Assembly: GCA_031257735.1 (NCBI GenBank)
Contig: JAIROC010000361.1
Location: forward strand, 1 to 5,137
Length of the DNA: 5,137 nt
Origin: Bacteroidales bacterium
Lineage (GTDB): Bacteria; Bacteroidota; Bacteroidia; Bacteroidales; WCHB1-69
Direction: 5' to 3'
Shown here piece by piece: positions 1 through 4,358 of the stretch. A program made the position numbers and the translations under genes. Position 1 is the first letter of the stretch; each line of letters starts with the position of its first letter. The notes below the pieces were generated by a model. The model was not told the origin of the DNA. It did no database searches and was given only the letters and a program-made list of their open reading frames with translations.

Positions 1-9
1 GCTTGTATT

Positions 10-1680
10 ATGAAAAAGATGATTTACGTATTGTGTATTTCTGTGTTTTTGAGAATGTTTACCGCATGTAACATTGATAACATAGACAGGATTCTCGACA
101 CTGCTGAAAACATTGTCGACAACAAACCCGACAGCGCTTTGATGCGGCTCGGTTCGATTAAACCGTCTACTGTTAAGACGCCGGAACAACAGGTGAGGCA
201 TATTTTGTTGACTTTATATGCCAAAGATTTGTCCGACGAAGACATTTCGAATGATTCTACAGTTATTCATGTAATAGATTATTTGAAAAAAGTCGATAAT
301 CTCAAATATCTCGCCTTTGCCGAATACTATCTGGGCAGAATTTATCAGGCGCAGGGCAAAGATGAACAAGCCATGGAACTGTATCTGATTGCTAAAACAA
401 AGGCTGACAAGATGAATGAGGAGAACATTAAAGGTTTGATTTGTTCTCATATCGGACAACAATATTATAATCAGCGAAAACATGATGATGCGATTGGATA
501 TTTCGAATCGGCTTTGGGATATTTTAGCAAATCGAAGAGTAATCACAAGAGAATAATGGCTACTTTCAATAATATCGCTAATTGCTTTTTGCTAAAGCAA
601 GACAGCGCTATGATGATGACATATTATAACAAAGCTCTCGAATCTGCCATAACTGCACAGGATTCTGCCGACATAATGCAAAATTTAGGATTTGCATATT
701 TAAGTCTAAATGACCACAACAATGCTAAACAGCAACTGTTTCATGCGTTAAAATTAAATTCGGATTCAACTTTACAAAGTTTAATCTATTTAAACATCAG
801 CAAAGTATATGAAAAAGAAAATCTGACAGATTCTGCCATTTATTTTGCGGAATTATCATTGAAATCTGCAAAAAACAACAATTATGTTTTAATGAATATT
901 TACAATATATTGTCTAATATGGAAAGAAAAAAGAAAAATCACAAAAAAGCGGATAAATATTACACTCTATATAACAATTATTTTAAACAGATTAATAAAG
1001 AAAAGAATAAAAAGCCGAATATACAGTTCATTGAAGCAAAATACAATTTAAATCTACTTCAAAGCGAAAACAACACTTTAAAAACTATAATAAAACGGAT
1101 TCTAATCGGCGTATTTCTTTTAGTCATTATTATCGGAATATCTTCCAAATATTTGTATTTAGCAAAAAAGAAAATCCTCGAATTGAAAAAGAAAGTTGCC
1201 GTATCGGAAGGAAAAGTTGTAGTATTGGGAAAGAATATTGTTGAATTGGGAAAGAAAACTGCCGAATTGAGCAAAGAACATTTTGAAATGATACAAAAAA
1301 ACATCAAAAAAATAGCGGTATTTCACTGTTTGTTATGTGTAATAAACAATAAAATAGACAGTAAAAACTTCATATCATCAATAAAAACTATGTCTATCTT
1401 CAACAATGAAAATCATGATTTTTACGAGGACATTAACATACTGTATGAGGGTCTATTTGACAAGATAAAAAACAAATATCCGGAGATGGCAGACGATATG
1501 GATAATATAGCGCACAAAATAATCTGTCTGACTTGTATTGATTTTGATAATTACGATATTGCACTATTGTTAAACGTAGATAAACATGTTATTGAGCGAA
1601 AGAAATCGGAGATACGGAAAATATTGAAATTAAAGAAAGGAGGGGACATTAAAGCCTTCGTTTTGGACAGTCTGAAATGA
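10..1680 (+). CDS. TPR membrane sensor/regulator with C-terminal helix-turn-helix
   Basis: This 556-residue protein belongs to the Bacteroidales family of TPR regulators that put a periplasmic TPR domain and a cytoplasmic DNA-binding domain in one chain. Residues 1-20 form a signal peptide ending in FTAC, a possible but weak lipobox with an unusual Arg15 in the hydrophobic core. The opening (ILDTAENIVDNKPDSAL, about residues 28-44) is typical of the family. About six TPR-like helical hairpins follow (roughly 100-330). One membrane helix lies at about 364-386, followed by lysines that place the C terminus in the cytoplasm. Residues 389-430 are six consecutive heptads, so a parallel coiled coil is likely. 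Residues about 500-545 (NIAHKIICLTCIDFDNYDIA, then ALLLNVDKHVIERKKSEIRK) match the LuxR-like helix-turn-helix end of this family. The start at 10 gives the signal peptide; only nine upstream bases are visible. The DNA target is unknown; the downstream small-protein genes are the natural candidates (inference). Confidence 0.88.
   Translation: MKKMIYVLCISVFLRMFTACNIDNIDRILDTAENIVDNKPDSALMRLGSIKPSTVKTPEQQVRHILLTLYAKDLSDEDISNDSTVIHVIDYLKKVDNLKYLAFAEYYLGRIYQAQGKDEQAMELYLIAKTKADKMNEENIKGLICSHIGQQYYNQRKHDDAIGYFESALGYFSKSKSNHKRIMATFNNIANCFLLKQDSAMMMTYYNKALESAITAQDSADIMQNLGFAYLSLNDHNNAKQQLFHALKLNSDSTLQSLIYLNISKVYEKENLTDSAIYFAELSLKSAKNNNYVLMNIYNILSNMERKKKNHKKADKYYTLYNNYFKQINKEKNKKPNIQFIEAKYNLNLLQSENNTLKTIIKRILIGVFLLVIIIGISSKYLYLAKKKILELKKKVAVSEGKVVVLGKNIVELGKKTAELSKEHFEMIQKNIKKIAVFHCLLCVINNKIDSKNFISSIKTMSIFNNENHDFYEDINILYEGLFDKIKNKYPEMADDMDNIAHKIICLTCIDFDNYDIALLLNVDKHVIERKKSEIRKILKLKKGGDIKAFVLDSLK
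1174..1299 (+). repeat. Six in-frame 21-bp (heptad) degenerate repeats encoding a coiled coil
   Basis: Six units of 21 bases, starting at 1174, 1195, 1216, 1237, 1258 and 1279, each encode one heptad of the linker after the membrane helix. Read in order they are ILELKKK, VAVSEGK, VVVLGKN, IVELGKK, TAELSKE and HFEMIQK. Units 3 and 4 are the closest at DNA level and share the run ttgggaaag. A hydrophobic residue leads most heptads, usually with Leu at position four and Lys towards the end. This suggests a dimerising stalk that grew by tandem duplication and could vary in length between strains. Confidence 0.7.
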
Positions 1681-1746
1681 GAGATATCAAAATATTTACT
1701 GTTTTTCTACTACAGAACAGATTTATTAAAATATTGCATGTGAAAT

Positions 1747-1767
1747 ATTTGCAATGCGGGCGCAAAT
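1747..1767. promoter_or_regulatory. Inverted repeat upstream of the DUF3244 small-protein gene
   Basis: ATTTGC (1747-1752) and GCAAAT (1762-1767) form a perfect inverted repeat around a nine-base spacer. It lies in the spacer between the TPR regulator and the next gene, upstream of the -7 box. The geometry fits a dimeric operator, but six-base arms in AT-rich DNA can arise by chance. The sequence shows no specific regulator for it. Confidence 0.25.
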
Positions 1768-1770
1768 AAA

Positions 1771-1791
1771 TTCGCTACATTTTCGCTACAT
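1771..1791 (+). repeat. Tandem 10-bp direct repeat TTCGCTACAT, possible operator
   Basis: TTCGCTACAT occurs at 1771-1780 and again at 1782-1791, one base apart, so the period is 11 bp, close to one helical turn. It sits about 40-60 bases upstream of the candidate -7 box, where activators usually bind. The core TCGCTACA recurs in reverse complement at 3239-3246, in the other short intergenic gap of the locus. A binding site for the adjacent TPR-HTH regulator is a reasonable inference, but no consensus is known to compare it with. Confidence 0.4.
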
Positions 1792-1829
1792 CTCGTGTTA
1801 TTCGAGTATCATTGAACGAAATATAGCAT

Positions 1830-1837
1830 TAATTTTG
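1830..1837 (+). promoter_or_regulatory. Candidate Bacteroidetes -7 promoter box (TAnnTTTG)
   Basis: TAATTTTG at 1830-1837 is an exact match to the TAnnTTTG -7 element of the primary sigma factor promoters of Bacteroides. It would start transcription near 1844, leaving a leader of roughly 40 bases before the ATG at 1884. The -33 element is weak: the only nearby candidate, TTG at 1812-1814, is closer than the usual 19-21 bp. A weak -33 box would fit a promoter that depends on an activator, perhaps bound at the 1771-1791 repeats (inference). Confidence 0.45.
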
Positions 1838-1883
1838 CATCGTAATTTATTAAAAAAGTTAAATGTATTTAAAATTAAAAATT

Positions 1884-2318
1884 ATGAAGAAAAGGTTTTT
1901 AATAATTGGAACAGCAAGCATGGTTATCGGAATGACTGTAAACATGCGTTTAAACATTCAAAAAACAAATGCGAATGCTTCGTTATTTAGTATTGAAGCA
2001 TTAACGAATGAACTAACTCCCGAGGAAGAAGAAATCCTTATATACGGCTCGTTATATTTTATACCTGTGAAATCGTTTTCCCAACCTTTCCAGGCGACTA
2101 AGTATGCTTCGTATATTAATGTGAGTTATTTGGCTAATCTGACTAATATCACCGTACAGGTTGTACAGGCATCAGGACAGATTGTGTATTCTAACACTGT
2201 AAACACTGTCGCAGGCGGACAATTGTGTATCAGCCTCACAGGTTTGTCTTCGGGTGATTATACTCTCTTGTTTACGGCGCCTAACGGAAATTCTGTTTAT
2301 GGTGATTTTGAAATATGA
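1884..2318 (+). CDS. Exported small protein: NVEALA-like leader plus DUF3244 domain
   Basis: The protein has 144 residues. I chose the ATG at 1884 over the in-frame ATG at 1863 because it begins MKKRFLIIGTASMVIG, a normal leader, and leaves room for the -7 box leader. Residues 1-40 resemble the leader of NVEALA proteins: Lys-Lys, a hydrophobic segment, Asn-rich residues, then SLFSIEAL with Glu-Ala-Leu at 38-40. An acidic linker (TPEEEE, 45-50) follows. Residues about 58-144 match the DUF3244 pattern: a beta-strand-rich domain with GQIVYSN (98-104), SSGDYTLLF (122-130) and a closing GNSVYGDFEI. This pattern resembles the C-terminal beta-sandwich domains common on secreted Bacteroidota proteins. 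Function is unknown and export to the envelope is inferred. The mature part has a single Cys (115), so it is not disulfide-stabilised like the second small protein of this locus. The leader is AT-rich and the DUF3244 part looks richer in GC. Confidence 0.8.
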   Translation: MKKRFLIIGTASMVIGMTVNMRLNIQKTNANASLFSIEALTNELTPEEEEILIYGSLYFIPVKSFSQPFQATKYASYINVSYLANLTNITVQVVQASGQIVYSNTVNTVAGGQLCISLTGLSSGDYTLLFTAPNGNSVYGDFEI

Positions 2319-2390
2319 GTGAAATTTGAATAACATTAAAAAAAAGATATGTTTAATCTAAGAAATATGAGCTATATCGCAGTTACGGTC

Positions 2391-2784
2391 GATTTTCGCT
2401 GTGCTAAAGACAGGAAAATCATCGCGAGTAGTCGAGGTCTTGATTCCGGTATTTTGAATCGACCCGAGGAAAAGGCTCTTTTAATAAAATACACCAACGA
2501 TATATGGTGGCTGGGGAAAAACAACCTTGACAAGCTTTGGCGCCTGCGGGTTTGATTTCGGATAAGCAGGCGCCTAATAAATCGTTTCCCTGTCATATAT
2601 CGGCAGGGTTAGGGTGCAGGAATGCGAGTTTTATCCCTGCACAAGTAAAACAAAGAAGGTCATGGAATATTGACCGGATTACCAAGGTATAAATCCGAAT
2701 TTTTCGGAAAATTATCAGGTAAGAAAAAGTTGTCGGATGTTCGCTCGCATACTCTACAACTAAGCAGTCACTTCGAAAAGAAGT
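2391..2784. ncRNA. Array of consecutive hairpins, candidate structured RNA or element remnant
   Basis: At least eight segments can fold locally, one after another. H1: GATTTTC-g-CTGT (2391-2402) pairs with ACAGGAAAATC (2410-2420), 11 bp with one bulge and a 7-base loop. H2: 2432-2446 pairs with 2456-2467, 12 bp with bulges a and tt. H3: CACCA (2492-2496) with TGGTG (2505-2509). H4: GGCGCCTGC (2539-2547) with GCAGGCGCC (2566-2574), perfect. H5: 2588-2594 with 2602-2608, 7 bp with one G-U. H6: GTGCAGG (2614-2620) with CCTGCAC (2636-2642). H7: TCCGAA (2694-2699) with TTCGGA (2703-2708). H8: AGTTGT (2728-2733) with ACAACT (2756-2761). H9: ACTTC (2770-2774) with GAAGT (2780-2784). H1, H2 and H4 are unlikely by chance; the short ones may be. 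It could be a non-coding RNA, a long leader of the NVEALA gene, or a decayed element; strand is undetermined. Confidence 0.35.
2539..2574. repeat. Perfect 9-bp GC-rich inverted repeat
   Basis: GGCGCCTGC at 2539-2547 and GCAGGCGCC at 2566-2574 are exact reverse complements around an 18-base loop. It is the most GC-rich and most stable hairpin of the intergenic region and stands out from its AT-rich surroundings. No U-tract follows (taataaatcg), so it is not a canonical intrinsic terminator. It may protect a 3' end, form part of a larger RNA, or be a remnant of a repeat family. Confidence 0.6.
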
Positions 2785-2893
2785 CATTCGGATACTATAA
2801 AAATTGCATGCTCGGATTTGTTAGATAGTTCTTGAATGATGATTGTGAAATAAGAGCAGATTCGTTGATTTTTCTATTAGTTGACACTTGATT

Positions 2894-2949
2894 GAGGACT
2901 TCATGTCGATTAGGAAATCTAAAATAAAAAACAGTTTTTAGAAGTCTTC
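2894..2949 (+). promoter_or_regulatory. Foldable 5' leader just upstream of the NVEALA gene
   Basis: GAGGACTTC (2894-2902) can pair with GAAGTCTTC (2941-2949) over nine positions with one G-U. Inside it, TCTAAAA (2918-2924) and TTTTAGA (2936-2942) form a second inverted repeat. The two overlap by two bases at 2941-2942, so a slightly shortened inner stem would stack under the outer one. The structure ends 22 bases before the ATG at 2972, and the gap is an unstructured A/T stretch. If transcribed it would be a stem-loop in the leader, which could affect stability or translation of the small-protein mRNA (inference). Confidence 0.35.
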
Positions 2950-2971
2950 TATTTTAATAATTATTTTTATT

Positions 2972-3226
2972 ATGAAAAAAATATGTATTTTAGGCGTGTT
3001 AAGCGTATTAGGAATCGCAGGAATAGTTGCGGTGAATTTAAATCCACAAAATGGTTTCTCAGATGTCGTATTGGCTAATACTGAAGCACTGAGTAGTGAA
3101 GGAGGAAGTGGATGTCATTACAAAAATGGCTATACAGCTTTTTCTGACAAAGCAGGAGGTGCATATGATTGTTGCCAAATTTGGAGAAACAAGGCGATAG
3201 ATGAGGAGGCTACTACGTGTCAATAA
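2972..3226 (+). CDS. NVEALA family exported small cysteine-rich protein
   Basis: This 84-residue protein is a typical member of the Bacteroidales NVEALA family. The ATG at 2972 gives MKKICILGVLSVLGIAGIVA, a Lys-Lys start followed by a hydrophobic segment. The family motif appears as LANTEALS at residues 34-41, with Glu-Ala-Leu at 38-40. If processing occurs at or near that motif, as the family name motif suggests but I cannot prove, the mature part is about 44 residues. It starts SSEGGSG and contains four cysteines: Cys48, the pair Cys67-Cys68, and Cys83 next to the C terminus. An even number of cysteines in an exported product fits two disulfides. The family's role is unknown to me; a secreted signal, toxin or surface factor are all possible. 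The start is preceded by A/T only, as usual in this phylum. A strong terminator follows 30 bases after the stop codon. Confidence 0.88.
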   Translation: MKKICILGVLSVLGIAGIVAVNLNPQNGFSDVVLANTEALSSEGGSGCHYKNGYTAFSDKAGGAYDCCQIWRNKAIDEEATTCQ

Positions 3227-3256
3227 TAATTAATCATGTGTAGCGATTAAAATTGT

Positions 3257-3308
3257 AACCATCAAAACAGATTTGGAAACTCTCCCATTCTTGTTTTGAT
3301 GGTTTTTT
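3257..3308 (+). terminator. Rho-independent terminator after the NVEALA gene
   Basis: AACCATCAAAACA (3257-3269) pairs exactly with TGTTTTGATGGTT (3292-3304), a 13-bp stem, and the run TTTTTT (3303-3308) follows at its base. The loop is long (22 bases). It lies between the NVEALA gene and the propeller lipoprotein gene, and its U-tract ends only 14 bases before the chosen ATG at 3323. It should end most small-protein transcripts, leaving the lipoproteins to read-through or to a promoter I cannot identify. Confidence 0.85.
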
Positions 3309-3322
3309 ATAAAACAAATGAA

Positions 3323-4348
3323 ATGAAAATATTAATTAAAATACTGATTATTCTATTTATTGCAGGATGTTCTAATGGAGACAATAACATATCCAAAATA
3401 ATGGATAAACCTGATTTTGATGAAATACATTTGACATGTCTTGATTCAATAGCATTGCCAGTCATTTCGAATATGTGGCATTGGAAGTGTGACAGTAATC
3501 AATTGTATACTTTTAGTGTGCAAAATATAGATGAACATTTTTTATCCGTTTATTCATATCCCAATTTTAGATTATTATACAGATATGGGACAAAAGGACA
3601 GGGTCCCGACGATTTTATTACTGTTAATTGGGCAAATACGTACAAAGAAAATGAAATTGTTTTATATGATATAATGAAAAGAAAATTATATTCTTTCGAA
3701 ACAGGCGACAGTTTGGTAATGAAAACAAATATTTTCAATCTGGCTGAGATAAAAGGTGAAAGATTAAGTAAGCCTTATACAATGATTCATAAAATTAATG
3801 ATTCAATATTTTTGATGAAAGTAAATATGCCTGACATTATTACATTGGAAATAGTAGATCTGAAAAACAGTCGGCAAATAAGTTCATACGCGGATTTACC
3901 TCAAGTAAAAGACACAAAACGTGGACGTTTGTCTTATTTATACGATTTTAACGTGGAATACAGAGACAGTACAATAGTATGCGCTTTTACAAATATTAAC
4001 AGGATTGAAATATTGCAAATTGATAATGAATACAATATTGTCCATAAATTAACTGTTGGGGAAAAGAAGTTGCCGGAAGAGTATTTACGTGATTCGTATG
4101 GCAATCGGATTTCATTTTATAGGAATGTAAAATGTAATGGCAAATATATATTCATCCTATTTCAAGATAAAAAAGATAAATCAACTTCAACTATAGAGGT
4201 TTATGATTTGGAAGGAAATGGCGTTGTCAAACTGTGTTTAGATCAGCATGTGGAAAATATATTAATATCACCAGACTCAAATTACATTTATGCTTATCAC
4301 CAGTTGATTGATTGCGACATAATATTAAAATATAAAATTCCAATATAA
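3323..4348 (+). CDS. TolB-like six-bladed beta-propeller lipoprotein
   Basis: The protein has 341 residues from the ATG at 3323. That start was preferred because the in-frame upstream starts (3296 and 3299) lie inside the terminator arm and would add a hydrophilic stretch before the signal peptide. MKILIKILIILFIAGC is a clear lipoprotein signal with lipobox IAGC and Cys16; the mature end begins CSNGD. The rest is made of propeller-like strands. The signature YGTKGQGPDDF (88-98) corresponds to the G-x-G-Q-G-P-x-x-F motif of the Bacteroidales TolB-like 6-bladed propeller family, and SPDSNYIYAY near the C terminus is a typical last-blade strand. Length is normal for the family. It should sit on a membrane facing the periplasm or the surface. 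Ligand and function are unknown; such propellers generally bind peptides, proteins or sugars. The next gene begins ten bases after its stop, so the two are probably co-transcribed. Confidence 0.85.
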   Translation: MKILIKILIILFIAGCSNGDNNISKIMDKPDFDEIHLTCLDSIALPVISNMWHWKCDSNQLYTFSVQNIDEHFLSVYSYPNFRLLYRYGTKGQGPDDFITVNWANTYKENEIVLYDIMKRKLYSFETGDSLVMKTNIFNLAEIKGERLSKPYTMIHKINDSIFLMKVNMPDIITLEIVDLKNSRQISSYADLPQVKDTKRGRLSYLYDFNVEYRDSTIVCAFTNINRIEILQIDNEYNIVHKLTVGEKKLPEEYLRDSYGNRISFYRNVKCNGKYIFILFQDKKDKSTSTIEVYDLEGNGVVKLCLDQHVENILISPDSNYIYAYHQLIDCDIILKYKIPI

Positions 4349-4358
4349 CAAAGTTAAA

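Larger units (their letters stand above)
2319..2971. other. 650-base region without a recognisable gene, rich in inverted repeats
   Basis: No convincing coding region was found on either strand. The longest + strand frame (2349-2555, 68 codons) and the - strand frames (2372-2596 and 2593-2787) give compositionally odd proteins that I do not recognise, and inverted repeats run through all of them. The part from about 2380 to 2660 is richer in GC than its flanks. It holds successive hairpin-forming segments, listed separately. The last 180 bases become strongly AT-rich and lead into the NVEALA gene at 2972. No terminator with a clear U-tract follows the DUF3244 gene, so its transcript may run into this region. 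I see no exact TAnnTTTG box for the NVEALA gene here. Confidence 0.6.

Noticed and set aside
1792..1806. CTCG/CGAG mini-hairpin as a terminator of the TPR gene
   Set aside because: The stem is only four bases, has no U-tract, and lies more than 100 bases after the stop codon.
1754..1990. 78-codon + strand frame overlapping the DUF3244 small-protein start
   Set aside because: It begins upstream of the promoter box, runs through the direct repeats and overlaps the better-supported leader in another frame.
2349..2555. 68-codon + strand frame starting 30 bases after the DUF3244 gene, with an A-rich stretch before it
   Set aside because: The protein has no signal peptide, no recognisable motif and odd composition, and two strong hairpins (2391-2420 and 2432-2467) and the left arm of a third lie within it. 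A small unknown gene cannot be excluded, but structure explains the DNA better.
2603..2642. Integron attC-like or integrase core site among the hairpins (GTTAGGG near 2609, and GTTAGAT near 2820)
   Set aside because: The paired R and L boxes needed for attC are absent, and no integrase gene is visible.
2372..2787. Two - strand frames (2372-2596 and 2593-2787) in the gene-free region
   Set aside because: Both are short, rich in Arg, Phe and Ser, unlike any family I know, and opposed to the direction of every gene in the locus. They look like chance open frames.
3318..3326. Two-codon open frame ATG AAA TGA overlapping the propeller start, as a translational coupler
   Set aside because: Such tiny frames are common in AT-rich sequence, and there is no ribosome binding signal to support its use.
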